DNA of 50,477 bases from a virus. Positions within the stretch are counted from its first letter, which is position 1. Each line of letters opens with the position of its first letter. The stretch lies in the IMG/VR virus record IMGVR_UViG_3300043469_002569, positions 1 through 50,477 of that record, one strand, 5' to 3'. The translations under genes and the position numbers were made by a program. Positions 22,803 to 31,639 of this stretch are shown in pieces. The notes under the pieces are model-generated. The model searched no databases and was not told the origin of the DNA. It saw only the letters and a list, made by a program, of their open reading frames with translations.

Positions 22803-23525
22803 ATGAGTGAAGCCCAACGTGACGAGGTGATTCCACGCGGAGCCTGGCAGTTCGATCAGGAAGTGACCGCAGTGTTCGACGACATGCTCCAGCGGAGCAT
22901 CCCGCAATACAACGCGATGCGGATGGTGACCTTCGAAGTTGGCCGGCGATTCGTGCAACCCGGCACCGCCATCATCGACATGGGATGCTCCCGCGGCCAG
23001 GCGCTGCTGCCGTTCGTCTCAAACTTTGGCGCGGCCAACGATTACATCGGCCTGGAAATCAGCGATCCGATGATCGAGGCGGCGCGTCAGAACTTCACCT
23101 ACCACCCTCACGGCAATCGCGTCAGCATCCAGTCTGCCGACCTGCGCCACGAGTTTCCCGGTGTGACCTCCAGCCTTGTGCTCTCGGTGCTCACCCTGCA
23201 ATTCACCCCCATCGAATACCGTCAGCAGATCGTGCGACGGGTGTTCGAGTCACTGGCTCCCGGTGGAGCTTTCATCCTGGTAGAGAAGGTTCTCGGTGCC
23301 ACGGCGAAACTCGATGAGGCGTTCGTGAATCTCTTCCTCAACATCAAGCGGGAGAACGGATATTCCGAGAGCCAGATCGACCGCAAGCGGATGTCACTCG
23401 AAGGCGTGCTGGTTCCCGTCACCGCACGCTGGAACGAGGAACTTCTCCATCAGGAAGGTTTCACATCGGTCGATTGCTTCTGGCGGCATCTGAACTTCGC
23501 CGGATGGGTGGCGGTGAAGCCATGA
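22803..23525 (+). CDS. SAM-dependent methyltransferase, CmoA-like
   Basis: A 240-aa class I methyltransferase. Motif I is IIDMGCSRGQALLPF, followed by YIGLEISDPMIEAARQNF, SIQSADLRHEFP, and LVLSVLTLQFTPIEYRQQIVRRVFESLAPGGAFILVEKVLG, the typical late strand. This layout closely follows the carboxy-SAM synthase/CmoA family, found in some phages. The target could be tRNA or DNA. The gene starts 14 nt after a TTGACA box, with the inverted repeat CCGC-CAC-GCGG between, and overlaps the small terminase gene by 4 nt. Confidence 0.85.
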   Translation: MSEAQRDEVIPRGAWQFDQEVTAVFDDMLQRSIPQYNAMRMVTFEVGRRFVQPGTAIIDMGCSRGQALLPFVSNFGAANDYIGLEISDPMIEAARQNFTYHPHGNRVSIQSADLRHEFPGVTSSLVLSVLTLQFTPIEYRQQIVRRVFESLAPGGAFILVEKVLGATAKLDEAFVNLFLNIKRENGYSESQIDRKRMSLEGVLVPVTARWNEELLHQEGFTSVDCFWRHLNFAGWVAVKP

Positions 23526-24142
23526 GCAATCCACGATCTCACGACGAAGCGCGGCAAACTCTCGCCCCGGACATCGCCGAGAAGATCCTCGATGCCGATT
23601 TCCAGAACATCGTCAAGAAGGTCGCCGCTGGAAAGCCGCTCACGGTTGCCGAACGCACACGCATCGAATCCCGGGCGGCGGGCAGTGCGGAAACGCTGGC
23701 CTACACCAAGACACTCGTGGAACTCGCTGCCGTACTTGGCGTTTCCCGCCGCACGCTTTCGACTTGGCAGAAGATAGACGGCGCGCCCAAGGCTTTATCT
23801 AACGGACTCTGGCCGGTGGCCGATTGGCGCGAGTTCGTCAGGATGCGCGGATTGAATGCCGGACGCGTGCCTGTCGGCAACGAGGAGGCGCTCAAAGCCC
23901 GCAAACTATTGGCCGAAGTGGAGGAACGTGAGCTGCGCATCGCAGTGAAGAAGGGTGAATACGTCGCGCTCACCAAAGTCCGCGAGGAGTGGATCGGTCT
24001 GGTTGCCCAGGCGACATCCATCCTGCGGGCGAAATTTGAAAACGAACTCCCGCCAGTCCTATCAGGACTCGACGCCACCGGCATCCAGCGGGAATGCCGC
24101 CGTGCGATTGATGAAGTCCTGCGCTGCCTCCATGAAGGCTGA
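23522..24142 (+). CDS. Terminase small subunit-like protein
   Basis: A 206-aa protein with a winged-helix segment LVELAAVLGVSRRTLSTWQKIDGAPKALSNGLWPVADWREFVRMRG (about 65-112), close to the Nu1/TerS DNA-binding domain. A long helical C-terminus follows (EEALKARKLLAEVEERELRIAVKKGEYVAL...). Start ATG 23522 overlaps the methyltransferase stop. Position right before the GpA-type large terminase supports the call. It should recognise the packaging site. Confidence 0.87.
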   Translation: MSNPRSHDEARQTLAPDIAEKILDADFQNIVKKVAAGKPLTVAERTRIESRAAGSAETLAYTKTLVELAAVLGVSRRTLSTWQKIDGAPKALSNGLWPVADWREFVRMRGLNAGRVPVGNEEALKARKLLAEVEERELRIAVKKGEYVALTKVREEWIGLVAQATSILRAKFENELPPVLSGLDATGIQRECRRAIDEVLRCLHEG

Positions 24143-24149
24143 TGGGGTG

Positions 24150-24155
24150 TTGACG
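24150..24155 (+). promoter_or_regulatory. TTGAC start-associated box (TTGACG)
   Basis: 14 nt upstream of ATG 24170, large terminase; it lies in the spacer and not in a stop codon. Confidence 0.5.
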
Positions 24156-24169
24156 TTGGCGGCAAGGGC

Positions 24170-25990
24170 ATGAGTGTCCTTAAAGAAATCTGGCGCGAGG
24201 CGTGGCAACCGCCGGACCGTCGCCCTGCTTGGGAATGGTGTGAGGATCACATCGAGGCCATTCCCTATTCGCCCAATCCCGGACGCTTCCGGTCGGAAAA
24301 CTCGCCATGGATTCGCGAGGTCATGGAATCATTGGTCGATCCGCGCATTCGCCTGGTCTCGATCATCGCGTCCGTTCAGTCATCGAAGACCACCGCTCCC
24401 GAGCTGACGCTCTGCTACATCATTTCGAACCTGCCGGGACCCGCACTTTGGCTCGACCAAACTGACGAGGATGCCCGCGATTATTCCGAGTCGCGCCTGC
24501 AGAAGCTCTTCGACCAGTGCGAGCCGGTCGCACGGCTCATGCCCACCGGCGTTCACCGCCACAAGCGCAAGAATAACGCGATCCAGTTTACCAACGGCAT
24601 GACGCTCTGGATTCTCGGGGCGCACAACAAGACCAACCTCCAGCGCCGTTCGATCCGCTGGTTGATCGGTGATGAAACCTGGCGCTGGCCACAGGGGCAC
24701 ATGGCGGAAGCGGAGGCCCGCGTCACTGCCTTCGGCTGGCTCGGCAAGTGCATCTTCATGAGTCAGGGCGGCGAGGAAGAAGACGACACCCACCGCAAAT
24801 TCGAGATGACCGACCAGCGCGAATGGACGTTCGCCTGTCCGGAGTGCCATCACCGTCAGCCGTTCAAGTGGGAGTGCGTGGAGTGGAGCAAGTCGGCCCG
24901 CGATGAATCAGGCGAATGGGATTTCGATGAAGTCCGGCGCACCGCCGCGATGCGCTGCGAATCGTGCAACCACTACTTCAACGATGGCGAGCGCACCCGG
25001 CGCGAACTCAACGCCACCGGTGCCTTCGTCGCCAAGAATCCAAAGGCATCGAAAGAAAACGTCGGCTTTCACTGGAACGCCCTGTGCGCGATGAGCTGGG
25101 GTCAGTTGGCGGAACTCTACTTGCGGGCGAAGGCGGCGGCGCGGAAAGGTGACGTATCGTTGCTGCAACAGTTCTATCAGAAGCGCCTCGGTTTGCCGTG
25201 GCGGGAATACGTCGAGGATTACAAATTCGAAATCGTCAAATCCGGCTACAAGCGGGGCGAGACGTGGGAAGAGGAAGGCGCGATTGATCCGAAGACCGGC
25301 AAAATCCTCGCCGCGCCGCTGCCCGAGCGCGCCGGCCTCATTCCGCTGCGTTTCATCACGGTGGACTGCCAGATGGATCACCTGTTCGTCGTGGTCCGCT
25401 CGTGGTCGGCGGAGGGATCGAGCCGCCTCATGTGGAATGAGCGCATCCTGACATTCACCGACATCGACGTGTTGCAGGAGCGGTTCGAAGTGCATCCAAG
25501 TCTCGTGTTTCTCGACGCCGGCTATGCGACCTACGACGTCTATCGAGAGTGCGCCAAGCGGGGATGGGTGGCATTGATCGGCGACCGCCGCCCGGTCTAT
25601 CCGCACAAGGGACGCGACGGCAAAACCGTTCAGCGGTTCTACTCACCCAGGCGAAAGGTGGTGTTGTCGCATCGCCAACACTGCCACGTTCACTATTGGA
25701 GCAACCTCAACATCAAGGACACTCTCGCCCGTCTGCGTCGCAATCAGGATCCGGCTCAGGGGCCAACATGGGAAGTGCCCGACGACATCGACGACGACTA
25801 TCTCGCCCAACTGGAAAGCGAGCAACGCATCAAGGAAAAGGGCCAATGGATGTGGAAGCAAATCGGCTCGCGACCGAACCACTACTTCGACTGCGAGGCG
25901 GAACAAGCCGCTGCCGCGACCATGCTCAAGATCGTCGGACGGGAGTCCATCGCTGCTGCCCCGGTTGACACCCCGGACGGGGAGTTATGA
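24170..25990 (+). CDS. Terminase large subunit, GpA family
   Basis: The 606-aa DNA-packaging motor and cos or pac nuclease of the lambda GpA type. The N-terminal ATPase has an atypical Walker A, SVQSSKT (68-74), then PGPALWLDQTDEDARDYSESRL and Walker B SIRWLIGDE. A CPECHH...CESCNH zinc-binding pair lies near 225-265. The nuclease part contains RFITVDCQMDHLFVVVRSW and FLDAGYATYDVY. Start ATG 24170 follows a TTGACG box by 14 nt. Its C-terminal codons contain the TTGACA box of the next gene, which overlaps by 4 nt. Confidence 0.95.
   Translation: MSVLKEIWREAWQPPDRRPAWEWCEDHIEAIPYSPNPGRFRSENSPWIREVMESLVDPRIRLVSIIASVQSSKTTAPELTLCYIISNLPGPALWLDQTDEDARDYSESRLQKLFDQCEPVARLMPTGVHRHKRKNNAIQFTNGMTLWILGAHNKTNLQRRSIRWLIGDETWRWPQGHMAEAEARVTAFGWLGKCIFMSQGGEEEDDTHRKFEMTDQREWTFACPECHHRQPFKWECVEWSKSARDESGEWDFDEVRRTAAMRCESCNHYFNDGERTRRELNATGAFVAKNPKASKENVGFHWNALCAMSWGQLAELYLRAKAAARKGDVSLLQQFYQKRLGLPWREYVEDYKFEIVKSGYKRGETWEEEGAIDPKTGKILAAPLPERAGLIPLRFITVDCQMDHLFVVVRSWSAEGSSRLMWNERILTFTDIDVLQERFEVHPSLVFLDAGYATYDVYRECAKRGWVALIGDRRPVYPHKGRDGKTVQRFYSPRRKVVLSHRQHCHVHYWSNLNIKDTLARLRRNQDPAQGPTWEVPDDIDDDYLAQLESEQRIKEKGQWMWKQIGSRPNHYFDCEAEQAAAATMLKIVGRESIAAAPVDTPDGEL
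25965..25970 (+). promoter_or_regulatory. TTGAC start-associated box (TTGACA)
   Basis: 16 nt upstream of ATG 25987, inside the end of the terminase gene; followed by CCCCG-GA-CGGGG. Confidence 0.5.
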
Positions 25991-26364
25991 AAACCGTCAC
26001 TATCCTCCGCTTCCTCACCTTCCTTGGTTCCGGTCTCACCACAATGGCCGCGATTGACCTCTCGGGCATCGCCAACCTGCTCGACGCGGACAAGGCGCAA
26101 TACCTGCTCATCGCTGGTCCCGCCGCGCTGGCATTGAAGGAACTGGTTGTCGTTCTTGGCGACCTCTTCGACGACGGCAAGCCCAACAAATCGTTCAAGG
26201 TCGGGCTGTTCTGCTTCGCCATGGCGGTGCTGACCGTTCCGTTCCTCGCCTCGTGCGCCACGCCCCCTGCGGTCACTGGTGAATTCATCAGCAAGGACGG
26301 ACGCATCCGGGTTCATCCGGACGGTCGCGTCGAAATCGTCGTGGAACCCCTCACCGCCAAGTAA
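25987..26364 (+). CDS. Putative holin / membrane protein with an internal lipobox
   Basis: A 125-aa membrane protein with hydrophobic segments near 6-22, 40-60 and 73-89, just before the endolysin. The last hydrophobic segment ends in LASC (87-90) followed by ATPPAVTGE, a lipobox-like site, and a 35-residue hydrophilic tail. This looks like a holin-type protein joined to a lipoprotein-like end, or two overlapping functions (holin and spanin-like). Start ATG 25987 overlaps the terminase stop and follows TTGACA by 16 nt with a CCCCG-GA-CGGGG inverted repeat. Confidence 0.65.
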   Translation: MKTVTILRFLTFLGSGLTTMAAIDLSGIANLLDADKAQYLLIAGPAALALKELVVVLGDLFDDGKPNKSFKVGLFCFAMAVLTVPFLASCATPPAVTGEFISKDGRIRVHPDGRVEIVVEPLTAK

Positions 26365-26367
26365 GCC

Positions 26368-26802
26368 ATGAACTCGTTCAATGAATGGTTCGCCGCTCAG
26401 AAGTTCCGCCACTTCGGCGCGGGCGAGTTCACCAGCTACTTCGCCCGCGAGCGAAAAGGCGTGAAGAACGGCCCGCCACCGAGGCGGTTGTGGAAGAACA
26501 TCGTTCCGACACTTCGCATCGTGGACGAGCTTCGCGAATCATTCGGCAAGCCGTGTCGCATCCTGAGTTCCTATCGTGCCCCGGCTTACAACAAGACGGT
26601 CGGTGGTGCCCCGCTCAGTCAGCATCTTGAGTTTACGGCTCTCGACATCGCTTTCGACGGCATCAGCCCGCAACGCGTCTATGACCGTCTGCTTGAATGG
26701 CGCAAGGCGGGCAAGTTCACCGGCGGCCTCGGCATCTATCCATCGTCTGGCTTCGTCCACATCGACACGCGGGGACGCAACGCCACTTGGAAAGGCAACT
26801 GA
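26368..26802 (+). CDS. Endolysin, peptidase M15 family
   Basis: A 144-aa peptidoglycan peptidase. RILSSYRAPAYNKTVGGAPLSQHLEFTALDIAF gives zinc ligands H86 and D93, and GGLGIYPSSGFVHIDTRGR gives H131 and catalytic-region D133. This is the D-Ala-D-Ala carboxypeptidase/M15A pattern used by phage lysins. It lies 3 nt after the holin-like gene. Lysis genes placed between terminase and portal is an unusual but known order in some phages. Confidence 0.92.
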   Translation: MNSFNEWFAAQKFRHFGAGEFTSYFARERKGVKNGPPPRRLWKNIVPTLRIVDELRESFGKPCRILSSYRAPAYNKTVGGAPLSQHLEFTALDIAFDGISPQRVYDRLLEWRKAGKFTGGLGIYPSSGFVHIDTRGRNATWKGN

Positions 26803-26805
26803 TCC

Positions 26806-27066
26806 ATGGCCCGCGGACTCTTCATCACCGGCTTCACGATTTCCGAAGTGCTCGCGATCCAGCAGCGGGCGAAGGAATTTCTGATCGAGGGCAAAACCCT
26901 CATGACCTGGAACGAGGCGGGCAGCTCGGCATCGAAGCAGTTCACCATGCCGGTCGATCAGGTGCTTGAGGAATGCGGCCATGCGCTCCGCGTGCTTGAT
27001 CCTGCCACCTACGGCAAACCCCGTATCGCCGCTGCTTCCTTCATCTCCGGCTATCTCCCGAAATGA
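26806..27066 (+). CDS. Head-tail joining protein, gpW-like
   Basis: An 86-aa helical protein (MARGLFITGFTISEVLAIQQRAKEFLIEGKTLMTWNEAGSSASKQFTMPVDQVLEECGHALRVLDP). Size, the W-containing turn before a basic strand, and position just before the portal fit lambda gpW, which binds inside the portal after packaging. No catalytic residues. Overlaps the portal gene by 4 nt. Confidence 0.7.
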   Translation: MARGLFITGFTISEVLAIQQRAKEFLIEGKTLMTWNEAGSSASKQFTMPVDQVLEECGHALRVLDPATYGKPRIAAASFISGYLPK

Positions 27067-28499
27067 ACCGCCTCAAGCACATCGCGCACCTGCTCTTGCC
27101 ACCTATTTTCGTGCCGAAGGCATGGGGCTCACCATACGAATCGGTAAACTGGTCTCCTCGTCGCGGGAGTGTGCCGGGCGCGTCACCAACCGACGCCCGC
27201 AACGAACTCACGCCGGGCGTCCGCACGGAGTTGGTTCGCAAGTCGCGATACATGCACAAGAACAGCGGTTTCGTGCGGGAGCTTGTCGCCAACATGGCGA
27301 TCTATTCGACTGGCGACGGCATCCGCGTCCAGGCGCAATCACCCGATCCTCAGTGGAACCGTACCGCAGAAGCCTATTTCGCGATGTGGTCGCCTCGCTG
27401 TGAAGTTACGCGGCGGTTTTCTTTCGAGGAATGCCAGGCCCTGGTTTGTCGCGGCATGGACATCGACGGCGAGTATTTCATCCACAAGACCCGCGACACC
27501 CAAGGCGAACCACGCATCCAGTTGATCGAATCCCACCGCGTAGGCGACCAGTTCAGTTCACAAGAAACCATCGACGGAGTTGGCCTCGATGCGTGGGGCG
27601 CACCGGTTTTCTATCGCACATTGGAGGACAACAGCAAACACCGTGATCTGCCCGCCGCGTCGGTTCTCCATATCCACGAACCCGAGTGGGCCGGTGGTGT
27701 CCGGTCTCACCCGACGATCCAGCATTCGATCAATCATGTGCTCGATGAAATGGAATTGCTAGCTCTCGAAAAGCACGCAGTGAAGGACAATGCCGACGTG
27801 TCTCGCATCCTCAAGACGGCTCGTGGTGAGATCGACGACAACGGTGACTTCGTGGTCGGTGGCGCGGCCGGCAGTGATTCCAGCGACCCGGTTTCGTTGC
27901 AACGCATCGTCGGCGGCAAACTGGTGGCACTCAAACCCGACGAGTCTCTCGACAGCTTCCAGTCCAATCGGCCATCACCGACCTTCACCGGTTTCCTGGA
28001 ACATCTGCGGCGTGACTCCGCGCTCGGTATGATTCCCTTCGAGTTTGCAGCGGATTCCAGCAAGGTCGGTGGCGCGGGTGTTAGATTGATTGTCGCCAAG
28101 GCGGATCGCCGCTTCTCGTTCCGCCAGATGATTCTCGAAAGCCGACTCATCAAACCGATCTGGGCCTATGTGATCGGCGATGCCATTGCCCGCGGATTCC
28201 TGCCACCGGTGGCAGGCTGGTGGAAGATCAGCTCCGTTCCTCCCAAGCGCGTGACTGTGGACGCCGGACGCGAGGCGCAACAAAACCGTGCCGACGTGGA
28301 AATGGGCCTGAAAACCCTGTCGGATCATTTTAACGAACAGGGTGCCGACTTTGGCGAGGAAATCGAACGCCGCGCCAGCGATGCCAAGCTCATCCTGGAT
28401 ACAGCGGCGAAATACGGAGTGCCGGTGGACATGCTCTGGAAACCGAATGGCATGCCTGTCACTCTGCCCGAGCCGGAAGAGCCACCGCCTGGTCGTTGA
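27063..28499 (+). CDS. Portal protein, lambda GpB family
   Basis: The 478-aa dodecameric vertex protein through which DNA passes. ASPTDARNELTPGVRTELVRKSRYMHKNSGFVRELVANMAIYSTGDGI (about 40-86) is the conserved GpB N-terminus. IDGEYFIHKTRD...IQLIESHRVGDQF and HIHEPEWAGGVRSHPTIQHSINHVLDEMELLALEKHAVKDNADV follow in the normal order. The gene follows the gpW-like gene by overlap and its TGA stop lies in the TTGACA box before the protease gene. Confidence 0.94.
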   Translation: MNRLKHIAHLLLPPIFVPKAWGSPYESVNWSPRRGSVPGASPTDARNELTPGVRTELVRKSRYMHKNSGFVRELVANMAIYSTGDGIRVQAQSPDPQWNRTAEAYFAMWSPRCEVTRRFSFEECQALVCRGMDIDGEYFIHKTRDTQGEPRIQLIESHRVGDQFSSQETIDGVGLDAWGAPVFYRTLEDNSKHRDLPAASVLHIHEPEWAGGVRSHPTIQHSINHVLDEMELLALEKHAVKDNADVSRILKTARGEIDDNGDFVVGGAAGSDSSDPVSLQRIVGGKLVALKPDESLDSFQSNRPSPTFTGFLEHLRRDSALGMIPFEFAADSSKVGGAGVRLIVAKADRRFSFRQMILESRLIKPIWAYVIGDAIARGFLPPVAGWWKISSVPPKRVTVDAGREAQQNRADVEMGLKTLSDHFNEQGADFGEEIERRASDAKLILDTAAKYGVPVDMLWKPNGMPVTLPEPEEPPPGR

Positions 28500-28501
28500 C
28501 A
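28496..28501 (+). promoter_or_regulatory. TTGAC start-associated box (TTGACA)
   Basis: 13 nt upstream of GTG 28515, capsid protease; CGCC-ATCCG-GGCG between. It includes the portal stop. Confidence 0.55.
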
Positions 28502-28514
28502 CCGCCATCCGGGC

Positions 28515-29825
28515 GTGAACCCGGTAATTCAACATCGCGAGTGGCTGATCCAACCTGAAGCGCTGCAATCCATGGCCGCATCGTTGCGGGGACTGGTGGA
28601 TCGCGGCGGATTCCTCCCGAAGCAGGCATCCGAAAGCCCGCTGCTCACCATCGAGGACGGCATCGGTGTGGTCGCCATCGAAGGGCCGATCCTGCGCAAG
28701 CCCGACCTCTTTGCCCGAATCTTTTTTGGTGCCACCAGTTCCGAAGACATCGGCGAGGCTTTACGTGAGGCGGGGGAGCGCGACGACATCAAAGCGGTGT
28801 TTCTCAACATCGACTCGCCTGGCGGCACCGTGGCCGGCACGCCGGAACTCGCAGCGGCGGTGAAGGCACTCAATGGAAGCAAGCCCGTCTATGCGTTCTC
28901 GTCCGGCCTCATGTGCTCGGCGGCCTATTGGATCGCCAGCCAGGCCCGCGCCATCTACGCCACGCCATCCGCTCAAGTAGGATCCATCGGCGTGGTGCAA
29001 GCGGTGATCGACAACACCGCCGCGCTCGATAAGGCGGGGCTCAAGGTCGAGGTTTTCTCCGTCGGCAAATACAAGGCGATGGGTGCGCCCGGCACTCCGC
29101 TAACAGACGACCAGCGCGAGTTGATTCAATCGAACCTCGCCGAAATCGCCGCCGAGTTTCACGACGCCGTGCTTTCCCGTGGCCGTGCGATTCCTGCCGA
29201 GGCGATGGAAGGTCAGACATTTAGCGGCAAGCAAGCCCAACGCCACAACCTCGCGGGCATGGTTCCCGACCGCGCTGATGCGATGCGCCGCTTGCGCGTC
29301 TATCACGCGTCGGTTGACACGGGATCACGGTCGATGAAGACCATCGAAGACGAACTCGCCGAAGCCCGCACTCAGGTCGCCAACCTGCAGCGGGACCACC
29401 AAGCCCAGACAGAACTGCTCAATGAAGCATCGACCAGCGTCGATTCGCTGCGCGGCGAAGTGGAGTTGCTTGCCGCCGAAATCGACACGCTGAAAGCGGA
29501 GCGCGACGAGGCGAAAAACCAAGTCACCAATCTAATCACCGAGCGCGATTCCGCCAGCGCTCGTGTTTCCTCGATGCAAACCCGCATCACCGAGCTGGAA
29601 GCATCGCAGTCCGACTTCGACCGCAAACTTCAACTCGATGTCGCCCGCGTCGTCGCCTCCACCGGCACCACGATGCCCGCCCAAGTGACCCCTGCCGGAG
29701 ATGCCTCCCAGGCTGCGGATCTTCACGCGCGTTTTGCCGCCATCACCGATCCCGCCGAGCAGACCGCCTTCTGGCGCAAGCTCACTCCCGAACAACAAGC
29801 CCTCATCCTCAAACACCAAGCCTGA
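28515..29825 (+). CDS. S49-family capsid protease with C-terminal scaffold (gpC/Nu3-like)
   Basis: A 436-aa protein starting at GTG 28515. The protease domain has NIDSPGGTVAGTPE (98-111), the serine nucleophile S135 in MCSAAYWIAS, GSIGVVQAVID (156-166) and the catalytic-type Lys187 in FSVGKYKAMGAPGTPLT, matching SppA/gpC. Residues about 275-380 are a strong coiled coil with heptads (ELAEARTQVANLQRDHQAQTELL...), and the tail is Ala/Thr-rich. As in lambda, the C-terminal region probably scaffolds the procapsid and the protease then matures it. A separate scaffold gene is not visible. Confidence 0.92.
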   Translation: MNPVIQHREWLIQPEALQSMAASLRGLVDRGGFLPKQASESPLLTIEDGIGVVAIEGPILRKPDLFARIFFGATSSEDIGEALREAGERDDIKAVFLNIDSPGGTVAGTPELAAAVKALNGSKPVYAFSSGLMCSAAYWIASQARAIYATPSAQVGSIGVVQAVIDNTAALDKAGLKVEVFSVGKYKAMGAPGTPLTDDQRELIQSNLAEIAAEFHDAVLSRGRAIPAEAMEGQTFSGKQAQRHNLAGMVPDRADAMRRLRVYHASVDTGSRSMKTIEDELAEARTQVANLQRDHQAQTELLNEASTSVDSLRGEVELLAAEIDTLKAERDEAKNQVTNLITERDSASARVSSMQTRITELEASQSDFDRKLQLDVARVVASTGTTMPAQVTPAGDASQAADLHARFAAITDPAEQTAFWRKLTPEQQALILKHQA

Positions 29826-29834
29826 TAGAAAGCC

Positions 29835-30731
29835 ATGTCCAACACCCTCACCAACGTCAAAGACATCAAGGTCGCCCAACGGGCGCTCATGCCCTTCATG
29901 TCCAACCTGCTGCCGGTCACGGCGTTCTCCACCGACTTCAGCCCGATGCCGGCCGAAAAACTCGATACCGTGCGTGTTCCGCTCGTTGGCGCGCCCAGCA
30001 CTTCGAGCGACTTCGCAGGCGACTACGCGGCCAATGCCGACTCGACGGTTACCGTGGTTCCGGTCACGCTGAACCGTCACAAATACAAGACCGTCCACGT
30101 CACCGCCAGAGAATCCGCCGAGACCTCGCTCACGGTGCTCGAAACCCTGGTGGAAGCCGCCGCCCAACAACTCGCCCAGGATGTGCTGGTGGACATCTTC
30201 AGTTGCATCACGCTCGCCAACTTCGGCGCTCCGGGCATCGCCGCGCTCGCCGCTACCGCCTTCGATTACAAGAAGGTGCTCAGTCTGCGCGATGCCTGCG
30301 GAATTGCCAAGATGCCACCCAACCCGCGTTCACTGATTCTGGACTCCGGTTACTACACCAACATGCTCGCCGACGATGTGGTGGCCAAGAGCTTCAACCT
30401 GAACCTCAACGCCCCGGCAGTCACCGAAGGCATGGTCAAGCGGATCGCCGGATTCAACCTGCACGAGACGACCCTCATCCCGTCGGATCACGCGGAAAAG
30501 CTCGTTGGCTTCGCGGCCCACTCCAGCGCCGTCGCGGTGGCCATGCGCTACCTTCAGCCGGTGGCCGACTACCAGCAAGCCGGTGCCGTCACTGATCCTG
30601 CCACGGGCATGACCTTCGGTTACCTCCGCTTCACCGACACCCGCGCAAACAAGATCTTCGTCACCCTCGAATGTCTTTACGGCTTCGCCCCGGCCAAAAC
30701 CGACGCCCTCAAGCGGATCGTCAAACCATAA
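29835..30731 (+). CDS. Major capsid protein
   Basis: A 298-aa protein immediately after the protease/scaffold. It begins MSNTLTNVKDIKVAQRALMPFMSNLLPVTAFSTDFSPM; the beta-rich middle SPMPAEKLDTVRVPLVG and the spine helix TSLTVLETLVEAAAQQLAQDVLVDIF fit an HK97-like coat of the short, P22-coat-like type. No decoration protein is visible beside it. A Rho-independent terminator follows 28 nt after its stop, consistent with very high expression. Confidence 0.85.
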   Translation: MSNTLTNVKDIKVAQRALMPFMSNLLPVTAFSTDFSPMPAEKLDTVRVPLVGAPSTSSDFAGDYAANADSTVTVVPVTLNRHKYKTVHVTARESAETSLTVLETLVEAAAQQLAQDVLVDIFSCITLANFGAPGIAALAATAFDYKKVLSLRDACGIAKMPPNPRSLILDSGYYTNMLADDVVAKSFNLNLNAPAVTEGMVKRIAGFNLHETTLIPSDHAEKLVGFAAHSSAVAVAMRYLQPVADYQQAGAVTDPATGMTFGYLRFTDTRANKIFVTLECLYGFAPAKTDALKRIVKP

Positions 30732-30759
30732 GCTTCTTTGGAGTTCGATTGGTATCCAT

Positions 30760-30797
30760 CACCCTCTCTCGGGAAACCGGGAGGGGGTGTTTTGTTT
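30760..30797 (+). terminator. Rho-independent terminator after the capsid gene
   Basis: A 13-bp stem (two G·U pairs) with GAAA loop, arms 30760-30772 and 30777-30789, followed by TTTTGTTT. It separates the head operon from the AbiE module. Confidence 0.9.
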
Positions 30798-30813
30798 GAA
30801 ATTTGCGGCATTC

Positions 30814-30830
30814 ATCAAGCCACGCTTGAT
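30814..30830. promoter_or_regulatory. Inverted repeat 1 of the AbiE operator
   Basis: ATCAAGC-CAC-GCTTGAT, perfect 7-bp arms. It lies within a longer imperfect direct repeat (about 40 bp from 30804) shared with 30877-30917. AbiEi antitoxins bind such paired inverted repeats to autoregulate. Confidence 0.7.
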
Positions 30831-30886
30831 CTATGTTGCAAATCTCAAACATTTCCCTTGCGTCCGTTTTGAATCTGCGCCATTGT

Positions 30887-30901
30887 TCAAGCCTGACTTG
30901 A
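30887..30901. promoter_or_regulatory. Inverted repeat 2 of the AbiE operator
   Basis: TCAAG-CCTGA-CTTGA, 5-bp arms, ending 3 nt before the antitoxin start codon, in the same context as inverted repeat 1 (both followed by TCTATG). Confidence 0.65.
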
Positions 30902-30904
30902 TCT

Positions 30905-31639
30905 ATGGAGGCAAATCGAATCAAAGCCCTGCAAACCACACTGCCGCGAGGCGCTCCCCTCGACACGGCGACACTGGCCGGTCTTGGCATCTCGGCGGCG
31001 CTCGCGCACGAGTATGTGAAAGCCGGATGGCTGGAAAAACTCGGGCGGGGAGTTTTCATGTTCGCCGGGGATGAACTGCAACACAACGAAACCCTCGCGT
31101 TCTTAGAGCCCAGAATTCCAGGTCTTCATGTGGCTGCCAAAACCGCGTTGGCGTGGCACGGATTCAGGCACAACGTCGCCGTCACAGAAACGACCATCCT
31201 GTGGGGAGACCACCGGATCGACCTGCCAAGCTGGTTTCAAAACCGTTTCCCTGCACGATACAGCTCATCCAGGCTGTTCGACGATGAACTCCCCGCTGGC
31301 ACCGGCATCGCTCCGATGCCCGAATTCCCAAACGGCCCCCGGGTTTCCAGCCCGGAACGCGCATTGTTGGAGATGCTCAGCGAGGTAGGTGTCTATCAGG
31401 AATTGGAGGAGGCGCGTGCCATCATGGAGAATGTGCGGCAACTTCGCTCCCTACAACTCAGACTGCTCCTGTCTCATTGCCGCATGGTCAAGGCGGTCCG
31501 TCTTTGCGTGGCGTGGGCGAGGGAGCTCGATCTTCCCTGGGCTGGTCACGCCAGGGAAGCCGCTTCGGATCGCATGGGATCGGGTCGTTGGATCACCCGG
31601 CTCAAGAACGGCAATACCCTCATCCTGAAACCCGAATGA
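30905..31639 (+). CDS. AbiEi-type antitoxin
   Basis: A 244-aa type IV antitoxin. The N-terminal winged helix is LPRGAPLDTATLAGLGISAALAHEYVKAGWLEKLGRGVFMFAGDE (about 13-57), and the C-terminal part has LHVAAKTALAWHGFRHNV, ILWGDHRIDLPSWFQ and SSPERALLEMLSEV, typical AbiEi_3 blocks. It would counter the nucleotidyltransferase toxin and repress its own promoter at the two inverted repeats upstream. It has its own promoter region after the capsid terminator and overlaps the toxin gene by 4 nt. Confidence 0.88.
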   Translation: MEANRIKALQTTLPRGAPLDTATLAGLGISAALAHEYVKAGWLEKLGRGVFMFAGDELQHNETLAFLEPRIPGLHVAAKTALAWHGFRHNVAVTETTILWGDHRIDLPSWFQNRFPARYSSSRLFDDELPAGTGIAPMPEFPNGPRVSSPERALLEMLSEVGVYQELEEARAIMENVRQLRSLQLRLLLSHCRMVKAVRLCVAWARELDLPWAGHAREAASDRMGSGRWITRLKNGNTLILKPE

